DNA from: Alphaproteobacteria bacterium
GTDB lineage: Bacteria; Pseudomonadota; Alphaproteobacteria; RF32; CAG-239
Assembly: GCA_015062435.1 (NCBI GenBank)
Contig: SUUR01000006.1
Location: 1-64,000, forward strand
Length of the DNA stretch: 64,000 nt
Direction of reading: 5' to 3'
A program made the translations under genes and the position numbers. Below are positions 7,747 through 16,744 of this stretch, in pieces. Under the pieces are notes generated by a model. That model saw only the letters and a list, made by a program, of their open reading frames with translations. It searched no databases and had not been told where the DNA came from. How positions within the stretch are numbered: position 1 is the first letter of the stretch; the number at the start of each line of letters is the position of its first letter.

Positions 7747-9207
7747 TTAACCAATTTTTGTTTCCGGCGTGAGTTGAGCTCCTTCTTTGGAGTATGCATC
7801 AACAGCACGAGCTGCTTTTTTGGATAAAGCAATACAACCGGGTCCGGATACACAACCGCCTTCACAACACATAACTTCAATCATGTTGTTTTCACAGCCT
7901 TTGGTGGCGTAGCGTTTGAGTAGTTTGATGTTTTCTTTGGTTAAGCCGTCAATTTTTTCAGGACGGAAGTCAACTTTATTTTGAACCATATCTGCAACAG
8001 CACCGGCTACTCCTCCGCTAATGGGGAAAATACGTCCTTGAGCATGGGAGATTTTTCCAAAAGGCACTTCTTCACATTCATCAACATTGATATGTGATGC
8101 TACCAACATTGCTCCAATTTCTTCAAAAGTAAGAACATAGTCAACATTGGGATCGGATTCTGCTTCTGCTCGTTTGGCCAAGCATGGACCTACAAATACA
8201 GCTATGCAATCCGGCATTTCTTTTTTCATCAATTCTGCTGTATAGTACATCGGAGTTTTAGTATCTGATACATAAGGGCGAATCTCAGGAATGTGTACCT
8301 GAGCGGCTTTGAAATATGCCGGACAGCAAGATGTGGTCATGAATTTTTGGCCTTCTTCCATGCGTTCGATAAATTCGGCAGATTCTTTTTGCGTGGTGAT
8401 GTCTGCGCCAACAGCTACTTCAATGACTTCAGCAAAGCCAAATTTCTTTAAGGCTCCGGCTAAGTTGTTTAAGGAACCGGGAAATTGTCCTGCAATTGCT
8501 GGTGCAAGCATGGCAACAACTTTTTTATCGGTTTCTTTTATTTTACGCATAACATCGATCATCTGAGAGCGTTCTACAATAGCTCCGAAAGGGCAAGATG
8601 CTAAGCATTTTCCGCATGAAATGCATTTTTCGGTATCAATGTGTTCTTTGCCAAATTCATCTTTGCTAATGGCTCCTACCGGACAAGCTTCTTCGCATGG
8701 AACCGGAATTTTTACTACTGAATGATAAGGGCAAACTTCATAGCACTTGCCACAGTTTACGCATAAGTCAGGATCAATACGAGCTCTGCCGTTTACGATG
8801 CTGATTGCTTGTTTGGGACAATTAAGACGGCATGGTTGAGCAAAACAACCTCTGCATACATCGGTAATTACATATTGAGATTTTACGCAAGCAGAGCATG
8901 CAATATCAATTACAGATAGTTTGTTTTTGGGTGCGTTTTCCCTTTGGAGAGCTTGTTCTCCGTATTCTTTAAGTGAAGTCAGCTCATCAGTTTCTTCTTC
9001 AGGACAGTGTCCTAAACCTGCCATACATCTGTATTTTAATACAGCACGGTCTTTATATATGCAACAACGACTGGCTTCTCCATCTTTAGGACGTAAATTT
9101 AGAGGGATTCTGTCGGCATCAGCGAATTTGTTTTCAAGATAACTTTCTGCTAACTCAATAAGAATTTTGGTTCTCATCAGGTTGGCATTGTTCTTAGGTA
9201 TTAGCAT
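7747..9207 (-). CDS. [FeFe]-hydrogenase, ferredoxin-linked type
   Basis: The 486-residue protein has ferredoxin-like clusters in its N-terminal part: cysteines at about 118/121/126/130, 149/152/155/159 and 195/198/201/205. The catalytic H-domain follows, with L1 TTSCCPAY (about 291-298), L2 VGPCLAK (339-345) and L3 VMCCEGGC (445-452). These supply the cysteines for the H-cluster that interconverts H2 with protons and electrons. L1 keeps the cysteine used for proton transfer. L2 has Gly where typical HydA has Met, as in putative group B enzymes. The ATG at 9207 follows GGAGAAG; a TTG at 9225 is less likely. It ends a five-gene cluster with a second hydrogenase, two ferredoxins and a phosphatase. 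The physiological direction is unknown. Confidence 0.88.
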   Translation of the reverse strand: MLIPKNNANLMRTKILIELAESYLENKFADADRIPLNLRPKDGEASRCCIYKDRAVLKYRCMAGLGHCPEEETDELTSLKEYGEQALQRENAPKNKLSVIDIACSACVKSQYVITDVCRGCFAQPCRLNCPKQAISIVNGRARIDPDLCVNCGKCYEVCPYHSVVKIPVPCEEACPVGAISKDEFGKEHIDTEKCISCGKCLASCPFGAIVERSQMIDVMRKIKETDKKVVAMLAPAIAGQFPGSLNNLAGALKKFGFAEVIEVAVGADITTQKESAEFIERMEEGQKFMTTSCCPAYFKAAQVHIPEIRPYVSDTKTPMYYTAELMKKEMPDCIAVFVGPCLAKRAEAESDPNVDYVLTFEEIGAMLVASHINVDECEEVPFGKISHAQGRIFPISGGVAGAVADMVQNKVDFRPEKIDGLTKENIKLLKRYATKGCENNMIEVMCCEGGCVSGPGCIALSKKAARAVDAYSKEGAQLTPETKIG

Positions 9208-9234
9208 CTTTATTTTCTTCTCCAAGCTTATTTT

Positions 9235-9495
9235 TTATTCTTTTATTTGTTCTCTGATTTTGGAAACTACTTTTTCGTAGCTGGCTTCTTCAATCAGTTC
9301 GTCGTTTACATATACAAAAGGACCACGGTTATGTTTGGAGGTGATATCTTTGCATAAGCCCATGCAACGCTCTTCGATAATTTCTATTTTATCTGCAATA
9401 TCTGAAGGGGCGTTGAATTCTAATGATTGTATTTGAGCAGAACCCATTACAAAACAAGATGTTCCAACACAAATTCTTACTTTTACTTTTTCCAT
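9235..9495 (-). CDS. Thioredoxin-like [2Fe-2S] ferredoxin
   Basis: This 86-residue protein is similar to the C-terminal domain of NuoE. CVGTSC is near residue 9 and CMGLC near residue 44, giving the C-x4-C and C-x3-C ligand pattern of a [2Fe-2S] cluster in a thioredoxin fold. The ribosome binding site AAGGAG lies seven bases from the ATG. It sits between the phosphatase gene and the hydrogenase gene, so it is probably an electron carrier or small subunit for one of the two hydrogenases. It is a soluble cytoplasmic protein. Confidence 0.85.
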   Translation of the reverse strand: MEKVKVRICVGTSCFVMGSAQIQSLEFNAPSDIADKIEIIEERCMGLCKDITSKHNRGPFVYVNDELIEEASYEKVVSKIREQIKE

Positions 9496-9509
9496 AATAT
9501 TGCTCCTTT

Positions 9510-10685
9510 TTAAATGTATCTGACACTAATTTCTTTTAAATATTTATCCTGCAAATTGCGGAATATCTTTTTGACGATGTTACGACGTATTTCCAATTCC
9601 ATCGGTAAGTTAGGATCTTGGTGGGCTATATTGATTTTTGTGCCGACAACAAAATCTATCTTGTCACTTTCCAACAGCATTTTGGTTAAACGGGTTGCAC
9701 CATTGTTTTTGTCAGTATCAATGCCTTCTTTTAGCATACGATACACATCAGTCAAGGTTAAAATTCCTTCCGTGACCAAATCTACACCTTCCATAGTTGA
9801 ACACATCGGAATTTTTAAATCAAATGAGGTTTTATCAATTTCACATTTGAGGCATAGTTCTCTTTCTACGATATTGGCCGTCGTTCCTCCGCAAATAACT
9901 GTTTTACCGTCATAATCGGCAACAAGATCTGCAAATTCTTTATCTCTTTTTTCTTCAAATGGCGGGCCAGTGAGAACCAGTAATTTACGAGGTCTTCTAA
10001 AGTATAAAACCACGCAACTTATATCATCTCCGGCTTTATGCTCAACTTCTTTGCTTAAGGCTTCTTTGACAATGGCATTGGCTAGATCGTGAGCGGAAAT
10101 ATGCGGGTTTTTACGAATTTGTTCAAGTGCAAAATTGAGGCATCCCTGACGTTGCCAACCTAAAGGATAAAGCCGGTTTCCTAATCCGGCCTGACTGACA
10201 CCATCGGAAATAAGGATTATTCGGTCTTCTTCCTGATTGGTCATTTGCGAAATATTGATAGTGCGCTCTTTCCATTTTGCTGAGGAAATTTCTTTATATC
10301 TAACGTTGACCGGTTTGCCGTTACGAATAAGCATAAAGGGAGGATTGTCCATCTCAAATATACGTGTTTTGCCGTTTAATTCTGTATCTATTACGGAAAA
10401 AGTAGCATAACTGATTTTACGTATTTGGCAAATGGGTAAAGCATCCATCATGATCTCTGATGAACGAGATAACTCCATGTTGCTTTCTACAAATTTCATG
10501 GCCATTCGTGTGGTCATGGAAGATAAGATGTTGGCTTTGACACCGCTTCCCAAACCATCTGAGAGAATCGATATAATACGACGTTCTTCAGGTATTTTTT
10601 TTGAAAAAATGGTATCACCAAAACAGTCTTCTCCGTGTTTTTGGCATTGGGCACTACCAATTTCAATAAATAGAGAATCGTTCAT
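9510..10685 (-). CDS. SpoIIE/PP2C-type serine phosphatase with extra C-terminal domain
   Basis: The protein has 391 residues. The first 235 or so match a SpoIIE-like PPM phosphatase: ILSDGLGSG near 40, ILISDGVSQAG near 155 and GDDISCVVLYF near 220 supply the aspartates that bind the metals. Residues 240-391 form a separate domain (LLVLTGPPFEEKRD and VICGGTTANIVE) that I do not recognise. The gene starts three bases after the stop of the PAS-domain hydrogenase gene. Such phosphatases accompany putative sensory [FeFe] hydrogenases in other bacteria, so it probably passes on a hydrogen or redox signal by dephosphorylating a partner not encoded here. That role is inferred. Confidence 0.85.
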   Translation of the reverse strand: MNDSLFIEIGSAQCQKHGEDCFGDTIFSKKIPEERRIISILSDGLGSGVKANILSSMTTRMAMKFVESNMELSRSSEIMMDALPICQIRKISYATFSVIDTELNGKTRIFEMDNPPFMLIRNGKPVNVRYKEISSAKWKERTINISQMTNQEEDRIILISDGVSQAGLGNRLYPLGWQRQGCLNFALEQIRKNPHISAHDLANAIVKEALSKEVEHKAGDDISCVVLYFRRPRKLLVLTGPPFEEKRDKEFADLVADYDGKTVICGGTTANIVERELCLKCEIDKTSFDLKIPMCSTMEGVDLVTEGILTLTDVYRMLKEGIDTDKNNGATRLTKMLLESDKIDFVVGTKINIAHQDPNLPMELEIRRNIVKKIFRNLQDKYLKEISVRYI

Positions 10686-10688
10686 AAG

Positions 10689-12473
10689 TTATGACTTCCT
10701 CTCAGTTGAATTGGTGCGAATTTTTAAAGCTGCAGCATCAGTTTCATCTGCGGCATAGTCTTTAGCAATAGAGCGGAGTAAGACTTCTGTTTCTGCCATG
10801 TGTTCTCCTAATGTGCAGGCAATTTGTTGTACCGTAGCCAAATTTTTGTGAATAACTTCTTTGGCTCTGGCAGCAATCTGTTCTTTGTGCATCTCTACAT
10901 TGGTGACATCGTTAATTATTCCGCCGACACTTTGTTTGTCATCTATGTTAAATACGACAACATCATACATTTTGTCTTCGTGGCGAATATGTTCTTTATG
11001 AATATCTTGTCCGAGTTCTAATGAAGCGGAAAATAAATTGGTAAAACTAATGAAGTCTCTGAGATTGGCTCCAACAAGGTTTTCATATTCATATATGTCA
11101 GAATGTTCATCTTCATTCCAGAACATATCTCTAAATAGATCATTGTATTCCATAATGTTGAGTTTGGAATCGGCAATAACTATGGGAGAAGGAATACATC
11201 TGATTAAGGCATTGGCTTTGCGCTGGGCTTGTTGTTTCATGTGAGAAACACACATTTCCGGTTCTGCTTTGCCCATCAATAAAGCTTTGGCAAAGTTTCG
11301 GCAGGTGTCATAACCGCAACCACCGCAATTTAGCTCATCTTTTGAAGTGAGTTTCCCTATCTTTGTAAGAATTTTACGAATTTCAGCATCTGAAAAATCT
11401 TCATTATCTTCAGATATGTCATGAGGAGAATATATCATTTCAATATCATATGATGAACGGCGTTTTCCTGATTGTGTCGTGAATGGACTATTTTTTAGGA
11501 TTTCCAAACGTTTTTCAAGACCGGCTTTTGATGATGAGGTACATGGGCCGGATACGCAACCGCCATAACATGCCAAACATTCTAAAAATGTAGGTGAGCT
11601 TATTTGAGAAACATCGATATTGGATAATTCATCTTGGATATTATAAATGCCGGTGATTTGGGCAGTATATATTTTTTTATCGAGATTATATGCTTTTATG
11701 GTTTCTATCATTCCGCCTTCAATGGGATATATGTTTCCTTCTTGTGCTCGATGCGGAACAAAAACATCATAAACACCCGGTTTTAGTTTGGAAATATCAA
11801 TTTCTTCATCTTTGAGCCATTGGCGTAAGTCATTAAAGCTGATAGCTAAACTGAGTAAATTGGGGTTACGGTCTGCTTCATATTTTTTGGCTATGCAGGG
11901 GCCGATAAATATTGTTTCAATTTTAGGTCCGAAAGTTTCTTTTAAAATACGGCAATGAGCCAGTAGCGGTGATGCTATTTTAGTAAGATGTGGGGTTAGT
12001 TCAGGAATGTATTTATTGATATATTCGACAACTGCCGGGCATGCAGTTGATATGAAAAGTTTGTTTTCTTTTTTCTCTGATGCGGATTTTAGTAAATTGA
12101 CGGTTTGTGCTGTAACTTCTTGCGCTCCAAGTGCTGTTTCACTAACACCTCGGATACCAAGTCGACGAATGGCGGCAACAATTTGTTCTGCAGTATACTC
12201 CGGAAATTCGGTAACCCAAGAAGGTGCTAAAGATACATAAATTTCCTTACCGGAAGATACCAGAAATTTGGCTCTGGCAAGATCTTCTCTCGGTTGTTTG
12301 GCTTTGGAAGGGCATACTTTATAGCATGTACCACATGCAATACATAAATCAGGCACAATCATTGCCGAATTATCTTCAATCTTAATGGCTTTGACCGGAC
12401 ATCGGCGTACGCATTTATAGCAGTCCTGACAATCGGTTTTTTCGGTATGGAGGGGATATTCACGCTCAGACAT
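10689..12473 (-). CDS. PAS-domain [FeFe]-hydrogenase-like protein, putative hydrogen sensor (HydS-type)
   Basis: The 594-residue protein carries two N-terminal [4Fe-4S] motifs (C15/18/21/25 and C44/47/50/54). An H-domain follows with L1 STACPAV (142-148), L2 GPCIAKK (191-197) and L3 ECLACYGGC (298-306). Next is an extra four-cysteine cluster (C383, C386, C391, C408), and a PAS domain occupies about 422-540. This order is that of group C, sensory-type [FeFe] hydrogenases. The first cysteine of the usual SCCP in L1 is Ala, so the residue that relays protons in catalytic enzymes is missing, as in the HydS type. It is followed three bases later by a PP2C phosphatase and preceded by a ferredoxin gene. 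Signalling to the phosphatase is an inference. Confidence 0.88.
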   Translation of the reverse strand: MSEREYPLHTEKTDCQDCYKCVRRCPVKAIKIEDNSAMIVPDLCIACGTCYKVCPSKAKQPREDLARAKFLVSSGKEIYVSLAPSWVTEFPEYTAEQIVAAIRRLGIRGVSETALGAQEVTAQTVNLLKSASEKKENKLFISTACPAVVEYINKYIPELTPHLTKIASPLLAHCRILKETFGPKIETIFIGPCIAKKYEADRNPNLLSLAISFNDLRQWLKDEEIDISKLKPGVYDVFVPHRAQEGNIYPIEGGMIETIKAYNLDKKIYTAQITGIYNIQDELSNIDVSQISSPTFLECLACYGGCVSGPCTSSSKAGLEKRLEILKNSPFTTQSGKRRSSYDIEMIYSPHDISEDNEDFSDAEIRKILTKIGKLTSKDELNCGGCGYDTCRNFAKALLMGKAEPEMCVSHMKQQAQRKANALIRCIPSPIVIADSKLNIMEYNDLFRDMFWNEDEHSDIYEYENLVGANLRDFISFTNLFSASLELGQDIHKEHIRHEDKMYDVVVFNIDDKQSVGGIINDVTNVEMHKEQIAARAKEVIHKNLATVQQIACTLGEHMAETEVLLRSIAKDYAADETDAAALKIRTNSTERKS

Positions 12474-12487
12474 AGTAATTCTTTCTG

Positions 12488-12733
12488 TTAGGAAATGTTA
12501 AAGTGTTTTTCTAAAATATCAAGCAAAGTGCCACTATCAATATTGTTATATTCCTGATCATCAATAGTGATGTTCGGACCTTTGGAACAGTTATTACAAC
12601 ATCGTAATCCGCTTAGTTCAATGGTAGCATCAAGTTGGTGCTTGTTGATAAAGTCTTGAATTATTTGTAAATTTTTGGCATTGCCTCGTGCAAAACAGGA
12701 GCTACCCATACAAACTTTGATGTGAGAAGCCAT
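12488..12733 (-). CDS. Thioredoxin-like [2Fe-2S] ferredoxin
   Basis: The 81-residue protein starts MASHIKVCMGSSCFARG, and the ATG at 12733 has AGGAG upstream. A longer frame to 12796 has no ribosome binding site and adds residues unlike the family. Ligands are CMGSSC and a second motif CCNNC, which differs from CMGLC of the paralogue at 9235. It resembles the NuoE C-terminal domain. As the first gene of the cluster it lies 15 bases before the sensory hydrogenase and is likely its electron partner. Confidence 0.82.
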   Translation of the reverse strand: MASHIKVCMGSSCFARGNAKNLQIIQDFINKHQLDATIELSGLRCCNNCSKGPNITIDDQEYNNIDSGTLLDILEKHFNIS

Positions 12734-12816
12734 AATTACTCCTAGTGAATGGTTAAGATTATTGCAGATTATATCGTTATGCTTAAAAAATTGCAATAAT
12801 TTGTTTGTTTTATAAC

Positions 12817-14763
12817 TTATTTATCAGGAGTTGTTATATTTGGGGTAATCTTATCCTCATTTGCAGTAGTTTCTTCCGAAGTTCTGCGACCTTTAAGGTT
12901 GGTTAAAAATTGAGTTTCTATTTTCATATATTGATTGAACAACCATTTTGATTGGAACAAAACCAATATAGATATAAATAGCATGAGCATGGTAACTTTG
13001 GGGTTTTCAGTTAAAAATTGATGGATCGTGATTACAATGAAAAACATTACCACTAATAGGCGAAAACTGGTGAGAAGGATTAATGGTAAGCGGTTTAATT
13101 TTTTGGAAGACCATAGTTTGAAATAAAGGGCTGCGATTTTTTGGTTTGATACAAAAAAGTTTTTAATATTTTCGCTTTCTTCCGTGATGTGGCAAAAACC
13201 GAATTTATTTTCAAGTTTACGAAGCAGATTTTGTCTGATTTCTTCTTGTTTTGATTTATGGCTGAATTTGCACAACAATGCTGCTATTTTTTCTTTGAAA
13301 TAGATAGGAATAATGGTTTCCCAACCAATGAGTGCTTTTAGGAACGGAGCCATGATCGTAAGGGTGATGGTTGTTACGATTATACGACCGAAAAGATTAG
13401 GAAAATGTTCGTGAATAAAGGGTTTTATAAAATATGCCGATATTCCCATTATGGCGGAAAGAATCATTGAAAATAGGATTAGGCGAAGAGAATAGTTCTT
13501 GAACAGTAGTTTCCAACGACGTTCCTCCATTTTGGATTCATCTGCAAGAATGGTGGTGCGTTCAATGTATTTGTTCCAATTTGAAGGTAAGGCTTTACTT
13601 ATGCGCTTATAAACAGGATCTGCCGCTTTTATCATCATTGGGGTTAGGAATGTTGTGATTACGGATACGGCAACAATAATAGGATATACTTTGGCGCTTA
13701 ATACTCCCAGACTCATACCTAAAGAGGCAATAATAAATGCAAATTCACCTACTTGAGCTAACGAAAATCCACCGGATATGGAGGTTTTGAGATTCTGTCC
13801 CGAAAATAAAAATCCAAAACAAGAAAAGACAACTTTACCGAGAATAACAATTAAGGTTATAATGAAAATCGGCCACGCATAAGTAATAAACATTGAAGGA
13901 TCTACCATCATTCCGACAGATACAAAAAATACGGCACCAAAAAAGTCTTTTAAGGGTTTTAAAACGTTTTCTATTCGAGTTATTATCTCGGTATCAGCTA
14001 ATATCGAACCCATGATAAAAGCTCCCAGTGCTGAAGAAAAACCGGAAAATGTGGCCAGAAGCACCATGCCAAAACATAAGCTGATGGTTATTAATAAAAG
14101 CATTTCATCGTTTAAAAATGCAGATATTTTTTTTAACAAAGTCGGAACAAGATAAATTCCGGTAATGAAACACAATACTAAGAAACAAATTAATTTTAAT
14201 GTACTTAGAGCTAATTCTTCACTATTAATATTTGAACCAAGTGCAATGGTGGGAAGTAATACCAAAAGCAAAATACCTACAATATCTTCAACAACCAATA
14301 CTCCGAAAACTAAGTCGGTAAATTTTTGTTTTTTGATGTTGAGGTCATCAAATGCTTTAATAATAATTGTGGTGGAAGACATTGATATCATACTGCCTAA
14401 AAAGAAGCTATCAATAGTTGACCAACCAAGCATAAGTCCGACATTGTATCCTAAAAACAGCATGAATAAAATATTGGCCATAGCCGTTATCATGGCCGAT
14501 TTGCCAACATTTATCATTTTGGTGAAACTAAACTCTAATCCTAAGCTGAACAGTAGAAAAATAACGCCGATATCAGCCCATAAAACTAAATTTTTTTGAT
14601 CAGAGATGGTGGGTAAAAAATTAAAATGCGGACCTACTAATATACCGGCAAGAATATAGCCTAAAACAATGGGTTGTTTGAGCTTTTTAAATATAAGTGT
14701 TACAATGGCTGCATAAATTGTTATGAGCGTCAGGTCTATCATCAATGTATGAATTGAGTGCAT
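12817..14763 (-). CDS. Kef-type monovalent cation/proton antiporter (CPA2 family)
   Basis: The product has about 648 residues and starts at MHSIHTLMIDL; an ATG at 14775 and a TTG at 14808 are less favoured. The first 390 residues hold about twelve membrane segments with CPA2 motifs: LKQPIVLGYILAGILVGP near the start, LGLEFS, and VVEDIVG with the conserved acidic residue. A second hydrophobic block of several segments (about 430-500 and 580-630) follows. No TrkA-N NAD-binding domain is evident, unlike KefB/KefC. It would exchange K+ or Na+ for protons across the inner membrane. It lies between the hydrogenase cluster and hydF; cotranscription with the cluster is possible (83-base gap) but unproven. 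Confidence 0.85.
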   Translation of the reverse strand: MHSIHTLMIDLTLITIYAAIVTLIFKKLKQPIVLGYILAGILVGPHFNFLPTISDQKNLVLWADIGVIFLLFSLGLEFSFTKMINVGKSAMITAMANILFMLFLGYNVGLMLGWSTIDSFFLGSMISMSSTTIIIKAFDDLNIKKQKFTDLVFGVLVVEDIVGILLLVLLPTIALGSNINSEELALSTLKLICFLVLCFITGIYLVPTLLKKISAFLNDEMLLLITISLCFGMVLLATFSGFSSALGAFIMGSILADTEIITRIENVLKPLKDFFGAVFFVSVGMMVDPSMFITYAWPIFIITLIVILGKVVFSCFGFLFSGQNLKTSISGGFSLAQVGEFAFIIASLGMSLGVLSAKVYPIIVAVSVITTFLTPMMIKAADPVYKRISKALPSNWNKYIERTTILADESKMEERRWKLLFKNYSLRLILFSMILSAIMGISAYFIKPFIHEHFPNLFGRIIVTTITLTIMAPFLKALIGWETIIPIYFKEKIAALLCKFSHKSKQEEIRQNLLRKLENKFGFCHITEESENIKNFFVSNQKIAALYFKLWSSKKLNRLPLILLTSFRLLVVMFFIVITIHQFLTENPKVTMLMLFISILVLFQSKWLFNQYMKIETQFLTNLKGRRTSEETTANEDKITPNITTPDK

Positions 14764-14882
14764 ATCTTTTTCCATCAATAGTTTTTTGCCAATTATTATT
14801 AACAACAAAATATTAATTTATATTAAAATTTGTAGTATTTTTTTGTAAATTTATTAATATAAAAAAATGTCGGAGATAAGTA

Positions 14883-16097
14883 ATGAATAAAAATTTTTAT
14901 GTAACACCAAGAGGACTTAGGACAATTATAACTATAATCGGAAGACGTAATGCCGGTAAGTCTTCTTTGATTAATGCGCTTTGCGAACAAAATGTGGCTA
15001 TTGTATCTGCACAGGCAGGGACAACTACCGATGCAGTGGCAAAACCATATGAGTTGTTTCCTATCGGGCCGGTTACTTTTTATGATACCGCCGGTCTTGA
15101 TGATGAAGGTGATCTCGGTATTCAGCGGATTAATGCTACCAATAAAATTATTACAAAATCAGATATAGTGTTAATAGTGATAGGAAACGACGGATTACAA
15201 GAAAATGATTTTGAAATAATCCGACGAATCCGAGAAATGAATATTCCATTTGCGGTAATTTTTAATAAAACAGATATTGCTATTCCAAAAATTGAAGATA
15301 AGAAATGGGTGAAAAAACATAATATTCCATTTGTTGAAGTTTCTGCTGAACATAAGGATAATATTGATAATTTGAAAAAATTAATTGTCGAATTAGTACC
15401 GGCAGAAAATATAAAAAATCCGGAGATTGCCAGTGATCTATTTGAAAAAGGTGATGTCGTGGTGTTGGTGACGCCTGTTGATTACTCCGCTCCGAAAGGA
15501 AGATTGATTCTGCCACAAGTACAAGTATTGCGAGAAATATTGGATAAAGGAGCAAAGGGAATCGTAGTGCAAGATGGTGAATTAGAAGATTTATTAGGTA
15601 TTTTAAATACCAAACCTGCGTTAGTGATTGCTGATTCAAAAGTTATAATGAAAGTGGCATCAATTGTTCCTAAAGAGATACCTTTGACTACGTTTTCGAT
15701 TTTGTTTGCGAGGAATAAAGGTGATATCGAAACACTGTTTGCCGGTGCAATGGTAATCGATAAACTGAAAGATGGTGATAAAATTTTAATAGCAGAAGCT
15801 TGTTCTCATCATGTTCAAGAAGATGATATCGGAAAAGTTAAAATTCCTAATTTAATTAAAAAGTATACAGGAAAAAATTTGGAATTTGATTTTTGTCAGG
15901 GAATAGATTTTCCGGAAAATATGGAACAATACTCTTTAGTGGTACATTGTGGCGGGTGTATGATTAATCGTATGGAAATGATGTATCGAATGAGAGAATG
16001 TGTTTGTAGAGGTGTTAAAATTTCAAATTACGGGGTGGTAATTTCTAAAACACAAGGTGTGTTAGACAGAGTTTTAGCTCCGTTAGGTTTGACTTAG
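14883..16097 (+). CDS. hydF: [FeFe]-hydrogenase H-cluster maturation GTPase HydF
   Basis: The protein has 404 residues. The N-terminal GTPase domain has P-loop GRRNAGKSS at 20-28, DTAG near 68-71 and NKTD near 130. A dimerisation domain follows, and the C-terminal iron-sulfur domain has CSHH and later HCGGC, matching the CxH...HCxxC cluster ligands. HydF is the scaffold on which the diiron part of the H-cluster is assembled before transfer to apo-hydrogenase. Its partners HydE and HydG are not in the window. GGAG lies eight bases before the ATG. The gene is divergent from the antiporter and near both hydrogenase genes, which supports a functional H-cluster. Confidence 0.95.
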   Translation: MNKNFYVTPRGLRTIITIIGRRNAGKSSLINALCEQNVAIVSAQAGTTTDAVAKPYELFPIGPVTFYDTAGLDDEGDLGIQRINATNKIITKSDIVLIVIGNDGLQENDFEIIRRIREMNIPFAVIFNKTDIAIPKIEDKKWVKKHNIPFVEVSAEHKDNIDNLKKLIVELVPAENIKNPEIASDLFEKGDVVVLVTPVDYSAPKGRLILPQVQVLREILDKGAKGIVVQDGELEDLLGILNTKPALVIADSKVIMKVASIVPKEIPLTTFSILFARNKGDIETLFAGAMVIDKLKDGDKILIAEACSHHVQEDDIGKVKIPNLIKKYTGKNLEFDFCQGIDFPENMEQYSLVVHCGGCMINRMEMMYRMRECVCRGVKISNYGVVISKTQGVLDRVLAPLGLT

Positions 16098-16161
16098 TTT
16101 TGTCAACATCTTTTAACTTTATATTAATCATATTTGATTATATAAGGTTGAGAGGTGTTTT

Positions 16162-16728
16162 ATGGAATATTGTATTTGTTTTATATGTTTTGTTGCAATA
16201 ATTTTTAATCTTTATTGGATTATCAGTTATGCTTGTTCGCATTTAGGAAAATATCCACCTTTTATAATCTCTATGGGAGAATCAAAGGAAGTAGTTGTTA
16301 AAGTAGCTTCCGATTATTTGGCAAAATCTGATCATCAGTTGAATATTGTAGATTTGGGATGTGGTTGCGGTAGTTTACTGTTACCATTGGCAAAAAAGTT
16401 TCCAAAGCATCAATTTATTGGTATAGAAAGAGATATTGTTGCTTATATTATGATGAAATTGCGTTCATATAAATATGATAATATAAGGGTTATTTATGGT
16501 AATTTTATGGAGTGTAATTGGGCTAAATATGATGTGTTTTTATGTTATGTAGGAAATGAAATTGCTCCATATATATCGCAAAAGGTAAAAAAAGAAGCTA
16601 AAGAAAGAGCTATTTTAATTTCAGAAACTTTTATGATACCGGAATTATATTTAATTAATGAAATAAGTGTGAAAACATATGGGTTAGCACTAAAAATTTT
16701 TATTTATAATATTTTTGATACAAAATAA
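16162..16728 (+). CDS. Membrane-anchored class I SAM-dependent methyltransferase
   Basis: The product is 188 residues with a hydrophobic N-terminal segment (about 5-24) likely to anchor it. VDLGCGCGSLLLPLA (about 61-75) is SAM-binding motif I, and FIGIERD (about 86-92) ends with the acidic residue that binds the ribose. A later LISETF block fits the fold. The substrate is unknown. It follows hydF by 64 bases in the same direction and converges with pntB, from which it is separated by 16 bases. Confidence 0.8.
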   Translation: MEYCICFICFVAIIFNLYWIISYACSHLGKYPPFIISMGESKEVVVKVASDYLAKSDHQLNIVDLGCGCGSLLLPLAKKFPKHQFIGIERDIVAYIMMKLRSYKYDNIRVIYGNFMECNWAKYDVFLCYVGNEIAPYISQKVKKEAKERAILISETFMIPELYLINEISVKTYGLALKIFIYNIFDTK

Positions 16729-16744
16729 AAGTTTATGATTGCAT

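Noticed and set aside
12734-12796. Longer start of the first ferredoxin
   Set aside because: No ribosome binding site precedes it, while the internal ATG has AGGAG and matches the start of related proteins.
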